The position numbers and the translations under genes are program-made. Source: Cyclina sinensis (taxonomy: Eukaryota; Mollusca; Bivalvia; Venerida; Veneridae). Taken from it: DNA of 64,000 nt. Below are positions 1 through 12,271 of this stretch, piece by piece. How positions within the stretch are numbered: the stretch's first letter is position 1; every line of letters begins with the position of its first letter. The stretch is taken from the NCBI GenBank assembly GCA_012932295.1, contig JAAONU010000011.1, positions 15,956,136 through 16,020,135 on the forward strand. The letters run 5' to 3'. The notes beneath the pieces were generated by a model that saw only the letters and a program-made list of their open reading frames with translations, did no database searches and was not told where the DNA came from.

Positions 1-1032
1 TTAACAGTTTCTTTATAAAATAGAACTTATGGTATTTTTTTTTTTTTGAAAATTGCATAACTGAAATGATCAAAAATAAAAAAATGACTCTTTAAATTAT
101 GGCTAGAAAAATAATTTCAGAAGGAGGTTCATATATTTTGTAACGACACATGTTTTTTTTTTAGTTTTATTAATCTGTTTATCATCTTTTTTAAACTAAA
201 GTAACATTCGTTATAATAAATGTAAATTCATCCCTTTGTGTCTTTATCATCAAACCATAGATATAATATTTGTTGTAGTGATTAAGATAACAAATGAATT
301 TTTTATTGTTAAACGCTTTAAATAGAGTCTTCTTTTAAAACTGGGCAACTTATGCAATTAATTACTCTAATCAGGAAATTCTGATTTGTATATACAAAAG
401 AAAAAGTTTATAAGCAATTATAATCATCAAAACCTTAATTTTTTATATAAACATTACGGGACAGAAATAAATATCTATAGTGCAAGTTTCAATAAAACGG
501 AGGTTAAACAATACATACATGTATTTCTCTATTTATTTTGTTTAACAAGGCATTTGAACAATTTCTTCATGGCTGTTATACGAAATTGTTATCATTATTT
601 ATCTAAATAAATTTGTTAAGTTAATTTGCTGCGAGATATTTGAATCATAAAAATGACAAAGTTGTAGTTTTAATGATTACAGACATTTCAAGTTTGCAAT
701 TAAGATGAACGCTCTGGCATTATTTTAATTATGAAACTTACAAAGGAGAAAATGGCAAATATGAATTAATAATATATGAGTCATTTCTTTGAATATGCAA
801 TATGGCCCAAAACTGGTGAATCGTTTTATGATTAAGGTTATCTTGTCTTTAAGAAGTCTTGTACAATAGACTTTCTTAAAAACAGTATACACAGACATGG
901 GTATGTTTGAGTGACATATATCCGTTCACTTGAATAACAATCCTAGCAGAATAACTCATATATGATAGTAATACACAAATTTAACCAGATATTCTTTAAT
1001 TTGCTCTTTTGAGCATGTCTGTCTTCAATAAT

Positions 1033-1052
1033 CAACAACAACAACAACAACA
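1033..1052. repeat. (CAA)n microsatellite
   Basis: About seven CAA units, followed directly by an ATTTTATTG stretch. Read on the - strand this is an A/T-rich end followed by (TTG)n, which resembles the 3' tail of a short retroposon, but no body of such an element is recognisable. Confidence 0.7.
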
Positions 1053-2231
1053 TTTTATTGCAACTATATGACTTTGGCAACGACCAATGAAAATTATACA
1101 TATATGTAAGCAACATGGGTTACTTTAAAGATATGATTTGTTTTCCAGTACTTATTACGTCAAATTAAGTTTTCTTCATTTCCGAGTGTACTGAATTTTT
1201 GTTATTTGTAATGTATAAAGACAAGTTAAGATTTGGGTTTTTATTTTTATTTTAGCAAATCGTTCATTTTACTGAAGCAATTGCTAATTAGTTTATTTTG
1301 AAACGGCAATCAATAAAATTCTGAAATGAGAATAAAGAGTTAACAAAAACAAAACTTGATTGTAACTGTTTATCTTTCTATCTCTTTATGCTGTTTTTTC
1401 TTTTCTGAATTATTTTTTCTTTCACTCTTATCAAACATATGTTCGCATTGTAAAAATAAGTGTTTATTTATATGAAAGTAACCATATAACTATATATGTT
1501 ATGATATACTGTTTGTATACATTTGAATTTTATTCTGTAATTTGAGCTGTAAACGTCTGATAGTTTGAAGTTCCATGCACTTGAAGAGAAAACCTATGCC
1601 AGGAAGATGTTACGCTCACTTGTAAAGTTCAAATGAATTTCAAGTCTTCAAAGGTTACAGATTTCAGATTTTTATTTCAAAATGGCACCAGAATTGTTCT
1701 TAGGTTGTCTGTTTTTCTTTGTGTATGTTGAAGATTGGAATGTTTTTTATAGGTTTTTCTTTATCTACAGTAGCGCAGAACAAAAGCAGTAATAACCCAT
1801 TAACGGGCTTTATGAAAAACTGACGATATTTCACTAAATTAAAATTTGTGTCTTAAAACAAAATGGTGCACATTTAAGTTATAAGATATGTGACGGTCAT
1901 TTAATATAATATAAACAGAAGGAAAAATGTTTTAGAGACTAATTTTTCATTAACCATATATGTTAAAAATGTAGATTTCTTCATTCAATTTTAAATCAGT
2001 GCTAGTGGTCACTTGACATGAAATATAACAACCTGGCGGGAAGTCAACCAAATTAATAGGGAGTAAGATCTATGATCAAGAAAGGGTAGTTAGGTAACTT
2101 TGGTTTAATCTAGGAAGTGAAAAACTCATGTACAAGTAAGGCTAGATGGTTTTCGTCAAATATATTTGGTTATCATTTTAGTGTTTAATACAAGCTTCTA
2201 TCGTAACGCATTATTCAACGCAGAATAAATA

Positions 2232-2252
2232 GTTGTTGTTGTTGTTGTTGTT
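2232..2252. repeat. (GTT)n microsatellite after AATAAAT
   Basis: About seven GTT units directly after the string AATAAATA. A triplet tail behind an AATAAA-like string is typical of the 3' end of some non-LTR retroposons. It is in opposite orientation to the (CAA)n tract about 1.2 kb upstream. Confidence 0.65.
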
Positions 2253-3513
2253 TAAAAGAATTTTGTGAAACTGTCTGCCTTACGGAAGCTCTCATTCGAC
2301 TAGAAACACCTTACAAAACACATTCTGAAAGGCAGAGTTTTAAACCAATAAACCCGTTAAAATGACCAACGTTCATAATGATTAAATGAAATTCTAAAAA
2401 TACTCGCACCCTACATATGTGAACCAGTTAGAAAATTAGTTTTTTTTTTATCATTATTATTTCTTTATTATTCCATTATTGCTTTAAGTCCATAGTAAAA
2501 CCAACCTCTCACAAGACTAGTTTGTATTAGTATACAAGTTTAGATTGTAATTCCATAAAAATTTTACATACAATGCATTACATTTATTTAATTAATTTTA
2601 AGTACAGAAAAATAGTGCTGTCTGTCGTATTTAAACTAACAGAATATTTGTCTATAATAAACAAAGAAGACGCACAAAGATACACAGGTAAACAATAGTT
2701 ATAATTGTGTTATAACTCCGTTGTAGTATAGCAAAATATTAAATTTAAGAACTAAATGACAGTAAAGATTATTTAAAAAAAAGATTATTAGAATACACAG
2801 AATGTATTCAATAGAATGTAAACATGGCATTTTCTTTCTTGGAAGAAACTGTCGGTTCCTATCATACGACCTTAATTAAGACGAGTCCGTATTTTCTGAA
2901 CGAATTGAAATTACTAGCCTGGCTGCAGGCTATATGACCCTTTTCTTTTCATGTTATTGCATTGATATATTTAATTATTATACCTCTCTAATAGCAACAA
3001 TTTCTCCTTTGCTGGAAATCATATAATTGCAGCCAAGAAAAGATAAATCTGCAGTTAGAAAGGGACTTAATAGTCTTCTAGCTAACATGACTAAGGAATA
3101 GCATTAATTGCTGGGTCTGAAACCAGTCTATGAAAATACCTATCAGTTAATGAAAAACTTGGTATACTTTAAAGCTCGTCAATATTCCTGGATGCTAGTG
3201 CTTGTGTGACCGTACCTGATGTTTATTATTTCGTGTCTACATCTTAAATTTCACAAGTTTACTTCTTTTAATGTGGCATATGTGTATTAGATGCTTTAAG
3301 AAGAAATTGAATGACTACAAAAATAATAGAACGAAGACCAAGAGAATGACGAACTGTTTAGTAATAAATATTTTCGCTGTTTCTGCATTTTTTTCTCACT
3401 TTTTAACTGATTTCACATCATCATATTTTCCGGGACCATAACAAGAGTAAATTTAGTTATGATCTGGCTTTCAAAGGGAAATAATGATTATATACTTTCA
3501 TCCGAAGATATTA

Positions 3514-3582
3514 ACACACACACAGAGAGAGAGAAAGACAGACAGACAGACAGACAGAGAGAAAGAGAGAGAGAGAGAGAGA
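3514..3582. repeat. Compound AC/AG/GACA microsatellite
   Basis: An AC run passes into AG, then into GACA tetranucleotides and again into AG repeats, about 69 bp in total. Purine-rich on the + strand. Confidence 0.85.
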
Positions 3583-6500
3583 ACTATACGTAAAATGATG
3601 ACATTTATCTGTATTTGTTGATGCCTGTTCCTCAATGACCTTGGCCTTTTGTTATACGACCCTTTAAAATCTGATTATAAGTACAATTCAAATCTGATTC
3701 ATTTTTGCAATTAGTCAATGAAGTATGAAGACGAAATGACATGCCACTGGTTTTCAGAAACAGGCTCCATTGTTCGTAGAACCCTTCAAGCTGGTTTCCC
3801 TGCTGTCTGACCAAGTTTGGAATAAAACTTGTAACAACGTTTAACGCTTCAAACTGAGACTATGACATCACGGCTGTTTTTTTATTTTACTTATCTCAGC
3901 TTTGAACATTAACCGAATAAATAGTCGGAGATATTAAAAAGTAAAATTAGACCAATTGTATGGCATAAAAGTGTACTTTTACTTCGCAGAAACTGAAAAT
4001 GACTGGAATGGACCATTTTAAAAGAACTACACACTGACACGAAATATTTGGAACTTGCTTACTGTCGATAGGTTTGGTGAAAGTTACTGCAAAATGTTTG
4101 TAAAGTTTATTTGATTGACAGAAGAACTGTGGTCTCAAATGTTAGCAGTAGCCATTTGTCTCGAATTACTCATATGTGTACCTCTATTTGAAATTCCATA
4201 TTGTTCGTTAAATCAACATTACCTATTCCTTTGATATCAAATTAAAAAAGAAAATCTATTTTCAAACTTAAGATTAAATGCAAACTGTCAAACTTATTTT
4301 ATTGAATAGCCATATTAAACGGTAAATTTCTTATACTGTATTTTCTCTGCATTTCTTAAGTCTTAAATATCTCTTAATTTATGTCCATTTGTGAAACTTT
4401 TGACTTTATCGCATATAATTGCTTGTAGCAAACTCAAATATCTTAAAAAAGAAGTAGTTTATTTGACAGGTTTCTTTATGGTTTTTTTCTTTTATCGTAT
4501 CAGTTCTGTCAGGACGAATGAGTTTTTATTCAGACCAACAACACACGGAATTACCTGCACTTATATTCATATAGAATCAATTTATTTCGAAATTATGACA
4601 GTTATTGTTGAAGCATTCATCATTTTGAGAAGTTATATTATATGGGATTATTTTTTGCGCATATAGACTGATGCTAAGTTGCTCTTTGTCCATCCAAGCA
4701 ATGCATCAGCAGGATAAATGACCCGGATGTACCGGTCCGATGTACAGACGAATAAATTATGAAAAGCAATAAATTCCACAAAAATCTAATTTATTTGACG
4801 AGAGAAATGTATATATATAACAGATCTTTCTTTAAGTCAGATTTGCCAATGTTTATGATCCTACTTTTGAACAGTAAACTGTGGTAAAGTCACAAGAAAG
4901 TTTAGGGACCGGCTCAGACAACTTGCTGACAATTATAATGCAATTTATTAAATGTACCTTCAATCTGTAAAATGATCGAGATCTCCCAAAAATAGACTAT
5001 AACAAATATTTATTAGACATATAGACACTGAAACAGCATTACCCTGTTTTATGGATGGCAACAACTTTCAAACCCATATATGAGTAAAACATTATTCTCT
5101 CCTGATGTCAAGAAATCTTTGACTGAAACCTTTTTTTTAAAAAAAATCCTGTCCTCTTTGTTATTTCAGTTCATTTATATTTATTCTTACTGGTTATTTC
5201 GTTGTGGCTGAATAAACAGATATTAAATATGTACTTTGTATTTCTTTATTCCATTGCCTTCCACGCGCGTGAACAAAGCTATTACAAGTAACTAAGCTTA
5301 CTAGACAGACTTTAGTTTTCCGAGGAAATAAACAGTAGCATTAAATCAAGTACACATTGTTTATTTTGTTTGATCATAGCTCTGTATTAAGATTACAGTT
5401 CATGATGATATACTTGTCTTTTTTAGGGACGAGGCAATACGAGGAATCCCGGGAAAATCCAAGCCCTTTTCATTTGACCAGTCATGCGCACTTTGGTACG
5501 TAAGAATGCCACGGCACTTTTATTTTCAAGCTAGCCGAATATGCTAAAATAACTTTAGATCTGATCGATTTTGTTACATAACTTTCAATATATGCATAAA
5601 TGTTTGGTACTAAAAATAGCAATGGTTTCCAACAGGAAAGTGGACGAAGGCTCTCATGAAAAAAAGATCTATAATACGGTGTAAGTCTTTGTTTATAGAT
5701 AACAACCCTTTCAAAATAATTTATCGTTGCGAATTCCCTTATTTGATGTAATTTCAAATACTTTCTCTGCGAAGAAAAGAAATCTTACTTGATTGAAATA
5801 AGTGATATTGGAATAACTTCGCTGACCGAAGAATTTGAAATGAATAAACCTTATAAAATCCGGGTTAAAAGCTCATTAGGGTATATACTACAAAATCACA
5901 TGACCGGTCGACTTGCAATAAATTTTATTTTATCTTGAAATAAATCTTATCATGTCTTACCATATGCTTTTGATTATAATAAATGCATAATTATTGTGGT
6001 TTCGAATTTGTCACTTTATATTAAGCTTAATTTGTTAAACTACAAAAGCAAAATAGTAGCAGAAGTAGATTAAAGGTAGAAGCGGCAACTTTTTCAGCAG
6101 TATTTTCAATCACATAAATCGATGTCAGTTTCCGAAAAAGTTTAAGTAGCACGTGCAACTAGAAAATAATAGTCGTTTAAAGTGATAGAGCAATAAAAAT
6201 AGAAGAAGAATTCGTCGTAGAAACTGTAACAATATGAGTCCAGAGTCAGCTGATAACAGTTGTTGGTTAAAAAAATAAATAAATAAAAATAAAAACCAGT
6301 AAATTCTGTGAAATGTTTAAGGCATGATAACGGCATGAGTCATTGCTTGAAAAAATGAGCAGTTTTAGTACTGCGATAACTTTTAGACATGATAGTTATT
6401 TGAATTGCGCGCTTAATTCTTGTTCAGCAACGCTGTTCAAGTACAACAAATCAAAGCTAATTGATAATATCAGTGTATTTCATTTTTGTCTTGCTGTTGC

Positions 6501-7294
6501 TGCATTTGTTGCTGTTTTACTGCTGCAGCTACTGCTGCTGCTGTCGATGCTACTGCTTCATGAATATTTTGTGTGTGATTGTTCTGTTGATATTGATGAC
6601 GTCACACTATGAACGATAACTCTCGTAATTTGTGGTCACATTTAAAAACATGACATCGATTATTGTTTAGTGCATAAATAAATGCAAAGAAAGCAATTAT
6701 TCTTGAATATTTGCATTTTAATTCTGTGTTAATGATTACAGTTGTTAACATATTTAATGAATAGCTGAAATTTGCATAATTAAATGATAAAGTTTTCATT
6801 CTGTCACAGAATAAGTTTATACAAAGTCTGTGTTTTGTGATCCGGTTCAAACAGTCCACAAGTCACTTCAAACTATGTTTAAATAAGAGTTAACAAGTTT
6901 AATTTAATTGTAGTTGTTTTTCGAGAATACAATTTTATTTGTTACCGTAAAGCAGATGTAGGTGTACGTTAGAAATACATAAGATATTTTCAATTTTCTC
7001 CCGCTGTATATTTGAACCTACCAATCTACTTCACAGTGTAAATAAAATAATTCAACTCAAACTAGAAGACGCATGGTACTTCTGTGTTAGGTTTTCATAG
7101 CTGGTTCATCCTTTAGTTTTTACTTCTTTTTGTTCGTTTTTTCTTTCATTCATAGTTAAATTAGGATTTCTTCAAGCTGACGTAGTTTAATGCTCCTGTT
7201 CAGTATCCAAGTGACTATTTTTGCTCGTGTAAACTTATATAATTATGACGTCATACATAATGAAGAACTTTGTACAAGTAAAAACAAATATCCT

Positions 7295-7344
7295 GCTCTG
7301 TTTTGTTCTGTTTTGCTTTTTTTTTTGTTCTGTTCTGTTCTGTT
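7295..7344. repeat. (GTTCT/GTTTT)n microsatellite
   Basis: Pentanucleotide TTCTG/TTTTG units interrupted by a T run. Confidence 0.7.
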
Positions 7345-8702
7345 GAATTTCTGCTACCGAGTATTGCCGTATTATTTCTGTCATATGTCAATGATTTTGA
7401 AATGTTGTTTTATGATAAAAACCTAACAACAATATATTTTTTTTAATTTTCTTATATATTTTATATGTTACTATTATTACAAAGAGATCTAGTGTTAGTC
7501 TGTATTAAAAGGCAGTGGAAGCCTTTTATATTACACAAACACAATGCTAAAATGCGATGGTTTTCTTACTTCTAAAAATGGAAACTTTCCTATGTCCAAG
7601 ATCTCTCTTCGTCATAATGGAAATGTACCTTTACAGAGATCAAGATTTAGATATTTAACAATCGTTCTAATTTTAAATCTTTTTCGTTTTTGTTATAGTA
7701 TCTTTTTGCATCAATTTTGAACAAAACCCCAAGTGGAATAACAGAAGAAATATATCGATTGCAAAAATTAATAGCACATATCGCTGTCCCATTGCAGAAA
7801 GTTTGTACATCTAAAACTGTAACCAAGCACGTGTAACCTTTTTGCACTTATTTAATAAACAAAATGTTGGAAAAACGTCAATGTGAAATAAAGAAAATAC
7901 GATTCTAATAGTTAGAGCACTGAAATGGTAATGGTTGAAGGCGCATGTGATAACTTTTTATGTGTTTTGCCTTTGACTATTCCTGAAAAATAAAACAAAT
8001 TTATTCACTTACCGGAAGAATATTTGGAATGGAATTGACGTCTGGTAAAATTTCAAGCCAAGAACATGCTACGCTTATATATTTACAAAGTTTCATCTTT
8101 ATCCAGATAAAGATACAGCGATCAACCTAGACACAATATTTCAGAACTAATCACTCTTCTCAAACAGTTTGTTTCTTCCAAGCAAATTCTAGGGCAAATA
8201 ATAAAAAAATAATTTCAGACCTTTACATTCGAAATAGATAGCAAAAACTTGCTAGTATTTACTGTTATGGTTTTGGTGAACTTATTTGGTAAGTTATAGA
8301 ATATTCTTTATCGTTTATTCATTGTAACTGGCCATAGACAAAATTTTGAAGATTTGCGGAATAAAATTTGACGCTAATCGTTTTGATCCAGTCGCCAGAT
8401 GAAGTTACAGTCTGGAAAGATACAAAAGGATTTTCTATTCCTTAGAAATAACTATTTACAATCGTTAAATATCTGCATTCACCACTTACATATCAGTTGA
8501 AATAATTTCCGTTCAGTTTAAGACCGGTTTGTGCTCAAAACTGTTTCTTGACCTTCGGGATGTTTGTGTCCTGTTCAACAGATCATAATGCGAGATGACA
8601 TGAAATATGATTTACAATAAACGAGGTTTAGACAAATTATTTTTCATGAACTGTTTATTTATGACTAGTGTCAAGGAAAGGTTTTGAATAAATTGTGTCT
8701 AT

Positions 8703-8850
8703 TTTAAGTTTTATTTTGTAACACGTCAACAACATGTAAACTTATATTATGTCAACGACATGATTTTTGTATTACGTCAGTAACAAGATTGTCTTACGTC
8801 AAATGCGAGTTTGTAATATCATAACAACAAGATTGTCGTTTGCAATATGT
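8703..8850. repeat. Degenerate tandem repeat with TACGTCA cores
   Basis: Roughly five decayed units of about 25-35 bp share the pattern tattaYGTCAacaacatg / aagattgtc. Two copies keep the string TTACGTCA (near 8772 and 8794), which matches the half-palindromic CREB/ATF core TACGTCA. Whether this is regulatory or just a decaying minisatellite cannot be told from sequence. Confidence 0.45.
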
Positions 8851-9459
8851 CGTCTGCAAAGTCTGCTATACAACTTTACAGTATTTTGTAAATGGTCAGC
8901 TGCCTTTCAATAAATAGGAGACTTTTAATCTCAGGCGAGCTTAACAAACACATACTGGACAACAGGTCAGTTTTAAGCAAGTGGCTACTCATATACAAAT
9001 ATAATATTGTCAACTGACTAGACCAAACAAGTCTTGGAGAAAGAGGAGTTTGACTTTCATTGTATAAGTAGGCTATCGTGTGTTTCATATTTAATCTAAT
9101 TAATCGTTAATTAATGCTGAAATCCACCGTCAAGTTTTGTTATCTAGAGTCTATTGCTTCAATTAAGTTAGTGTTAAATAAATGTTCAGAAGGAGTTTAA
9201 ATCTAAAACGCATAAATAAAGATATAAAAATGATGCTATTGAAGTGTTATTATATGTGACAAAGAGACGTCTTTCTGTGGTGTTCAGTATAGTGATTGAA
9301 AGAACACAACAAAATCATCTAGTAGCTACTGTTGATATGGAAAGTGCATAACAATATGTGCATGACAACAATAGTAATAGGGAATAAGAACTTTACAAGA
9401 AATGTGGCAACTATCGCAAAACGTTATGTTCAATTAAAGAATAGATAACTGAACAATGG
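8851..9459. other. AT-rich intergenic DNA, nothing recognised
   Basis: No domain-bearing open frame, RNA gene or repeat recognised between the degenerate repeat and the MITE. Confidence 0.5.
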
Positions 9460-9740
9460 TAGGATCCTATGTCATCGCGCACCTGTTTTATGCTCTCTCG
9501 CGGACCATTTTTTGTCAACAATCCGTCGTTTCAGCATGCATTCAAAAAAAAAAAACTTTCACCCGTTTTCAGGCCTAAACTAGAATTTTACATTTTAAAA
9601 ATCCTTTACGTAAATACAAAGCACACCAGCCAATCTTCGGTGCACAACATGATTTTTTGTAACTCTACAGATTTCTTAATGTAAAAGACCATTGATCCGC
9701 GAGAAAGCATAAAACAGGTGCGCGATGACGTAGTATCCTA
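9460..9740. mobile_element. MITE with about 46-bp terminal inverted repeats and TA flanks
   Basis: The left end reads GGATCCTATGTCATCGCGCA and continues through ACCTGTTTTATGC and CTCGCGGA. The right end, reverse-complemented, reads GGATACTACGTCATCGCGCA and continues the same way, with only a few mismatches over about 46 bp. Both outer ends are flanked by TA. TIRs plus a TA target duplication are the signature of Tc1/mariner-superfamily derivatives. The 190-bp interior has no transposase coding capacity, so this is a non-autonomous element. The short open frame inside it is just the TIR in translation. Confidence 0.75.
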
Positions 9741-9757
9741 CTATTTTGAAAGTTTAG

Positions 9758-9928
9758 ACAATATTTCCAAACCAGATACATGTTAAGTTCAAAGAAAATG
9801 CACTGTTGGTTAGGTAAAATTCACCTTAAGAAAAATAAATTACTGAAAGTGTAATCAATATTTCCAAACTAGATTCATATACAGTTCAAAGAAAATTCAC
9901 TGTTGGTTAGGTAAAATCCATCTTAGAT
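9758..9928. repeat. Diverged two-copy tandem duplication of about 97 bp
   Basis: CAATATTTCCAAACYAGATWC followed by GTTCAAAGAAAATKCACTG and TTGGTTAGGTAAAATYCA occurs twice, from about 9760 and again from about 9857. Copies differ by scattered substitutions. Confidence 0.75.
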
Positions 9929-10383
9929 GATTTTGTTTTGTACTTTCAATCATTTATGCAAAAAAAGACAAATAAAAACTGGATATGCGAAAGAAGTGCA
10001 GACGAATGATTTGGTACAAAAATGTACCAAGAGTGGACAGACATTTTAGTACCATCTTTGTTCAGTACATTGAACTGAGGATAGTTTTGGTACAATTTAA
10101 TCGGCTCATACCAGGTAAAACGTATAGTTTTGGTACAGTCTATGAGCAGTATCATGTCTGTTAATTGTGTGGCATGATAGCTGGTACAATAGCAAATATG
10201 GTCGACAATTTGTGAGATCAATAATAAAAACAAAACAACTGAGCAACTAGTTTTGTACATCAGTTCTCAATAAACAAGTACTACTGCATATCTATGGAAC
10301 TGACTATGCAGATTTAAGTACGAATTATGAGTGCAATCGATGCTCACTACAATGATAAAACGAAACAAAAACTGTCACTGTAA

Positions 10384-10733
10384 GATGACAATGCCCCCGA
10401 AGTGGTGCTTTGACTTTGAGCTGAGGACCAGTCATTCAAGCGTCAAGGTCAAATAATTATAGGTCAGTGAGAAGGTCATGTCGAAAGGGGTGTTGTTTCC
10501 AAGTATAAAGTAAACTGACATTCTAATTAGGAGGTTATGGCCAATGTTAATGTTTTGGCCAATGTTAAAGTTTTGGACAATTGGATCTTCAAGGTAAAGG
10601 TCATTCAGGAGTCAAGGTCAAATATGTATAAGTCAGTCGGAAGTAATGGCCAATGTTAGTTTTCGGACGGACGGACTGACTGACTGACGGACAGTTCAAA
10701 AACTATAGCCTGTCCTCGGAAGCATAAAAAAGA
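10384..10733 (+). repeat. Dispersed repeat of the GGCCAATGTTAA / GGACGGAC type
   Basis: The block starts at TGCCCCCGAAG. It holds the strings AAGGTCATTCAGGAGTCAAGG, GGCCAATGTTAA (several times) and a GGACGGACGGACTGACTGAC microsatellite, and ends in GTCCTCGGAAGCATAAAA. A second block at 25437-25735 has the same components in reverse order and orientation. I know similar non-coding repeats as abundant in bivalve genomes. No coding capacity is seen. Confidence 0.6.
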
Positions 10734-10800
10734 ATTTAAAATACGGATAACCTTCTTAGAACATAGATTATACGGGAGTATTACTTGCATTTAGAAAAAG

Positions 10801-12104
10801 GCAGTAAACACACTGTTGCATCAATGACTTGTTTCTGAAGTAAACACACTGTTGCATCAATGACTTGTTTCAGCAGTAAACACACTGTTGCATCAATGGC
10901 TTGTTTCTGAAGTAAACACAGTGTTGCATCAATGACTTGTTTCTGAAGTAAACACACTGTTGCATCAATGACTTGTTTCAGCAGTAAACACACTGTTGCA
11001 TCAATGACTTGTTTCAGCAGTAAACACACTGTTGCATCAATGACTTGTTTCAGCAGTAAACACACTGTTGCATCAATGACTTGTTTCAGCAATAAACACA
11101 CTGTTGCATACATGACTTGTTTCGGCAGTAAACACACTGTTGCATCAATGACTTGTTTCGGCAGCAAACACACTGTTGCATCAATGACTTGCTTCAGAAG
11201 TAAACACACTGTTGCATCAATGACTTGTTCCGGCAGTAAACACACTGTTGTGTTTCGGCAATAAACACACTGTTGCATCAATGACTTGTTTCGGCAGTAA
11301 ACACACTGTTGCATCAATGACTTGTTTCGGCAATAAACACACTGTTGCATCAATGACTTGTTTTGGCAATAAACACACCTTTTATCAATGACTTGTCTCA
11401 GCAATAAACACACTGTTGCATCAATGACTTGTTTCGGCTGTCACACTGTTGCATCAATGACTTGTTTCGGCATTAAACACACTGTTGCATCAATGACTTG
11501 TTTCGGCAGTTAACACATTGTTGCATCAATGACTTGTGCCGGCAGTAAACACACAAGTAATCACACTGTTGCATCAATGACTTGTTTCGGCAATAAACAC
11601 ACTGTTGCATCAATGACTTGTTTTGGCAATAAACACACCTTTTATCAATGACTTGTCTCAGCAATAAACACACTGTTGCATCAATGACTTGTTTCGGCAG
11701 TAAACACACTGTTGCATCAATGACTTGTTTCGGCAGTAAACACACTGTTGCATCAATGACTTGTTTCGGCAGTTAACACATTGTTGCATCAATGACTTGT
11801 GCCGGCAGTAAACACACAAGTAATCACACTGTTGCATCAATGACTTGTTTCGGCAATAAACACACTGTTGCATCAATGACTTGTTTCGGCAATAAACACA
11901 CTGTTGCATCAATGACTTGTTTCGGCAATAAACACACCTTTTATCAATGACTTGTCTCAGCAATAAACACACTGTTGCATCAATGAATTGTTTCGGCGGT
12001 AAACACACTGTTGCATCAATGACTTGTTTCGGCAGTAAACACACTGTTGCATCAATGACTTGTTTCGGCAGTAAACACACTGTTGCATCAATGAATTGTT
12101 TCAG
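10801..12104. repeat. 1.3-kb minisatellite, 36-bp unit, with higher-order structure
   Basis: About 36 copies of a 36-bp unit built from GCAGTAAACACACTGTTGCA and TCAATGACTTGTTTCG. Because 36 is divisible by three, frames stay open on both strands (for example a 12-residue VCLLPKQVIDAT-type repeat on the - strand), but there is no non-repeat coding context, so I do not call a gene. Two marker variants recur at larger spacing. A variant with AAACACACCTTTTATC lies at 11371, 11631 and 11930. A variant with CAGTTAACACATTG lies at 11507 and 11770. This means blocks of about 7-8 units were themselves duplicated. Confidence 0.95.
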
Positions 12105-12271
12105 GTGCTTCAGATGTTGAGGCTAATGTCACATTTACTGAGCTTCTTGTTTTAGGAAAAGAATCATGTTTAAGTTGTGAATTATTCCGACAAGTTGATA
12201 TGCAATTTTAATAGATATATTAAGTAACCGATCTGATCGTCGAATATTTAAAGGATACAGCATAACTAAAA

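Larger units (their letters stand above)
1..8702. other. AT-rich intergenic DNA, no gene seen
   Basis: No open frame here has a recognisable domain or a convincing set of splice sites. The open frames are short (under about 95 codons) and of AT-rich composition, as expected by chance. The stretch holds only simple repeats, listed separately. It could contain far-upstream non-coding exons or enhancers of the bHLH-PAS gene that begins downstream, but nothing in the sequence shows this. Confidence 0.6.

Noticed and set aside
9469..9684. 71-codon open frame
   Set aside because: Lies inside the MITE and starts within its terminal inverted repeat; no domain.
10781..12080. Long minus-strand frames (210, 90 and 140 codons) rich in VCLLPKQVIDAT repeats
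   Set aside because: Pure translation of the 36-bp minisatellite. There is no unique flanking coding sequence, and the frames shift between blocks.
10801..12104. CRISPR-like array
   Set aside because: Units are contiguous 36-mers without unique spacers, in a eukaryotic context; it is a minisatellite.
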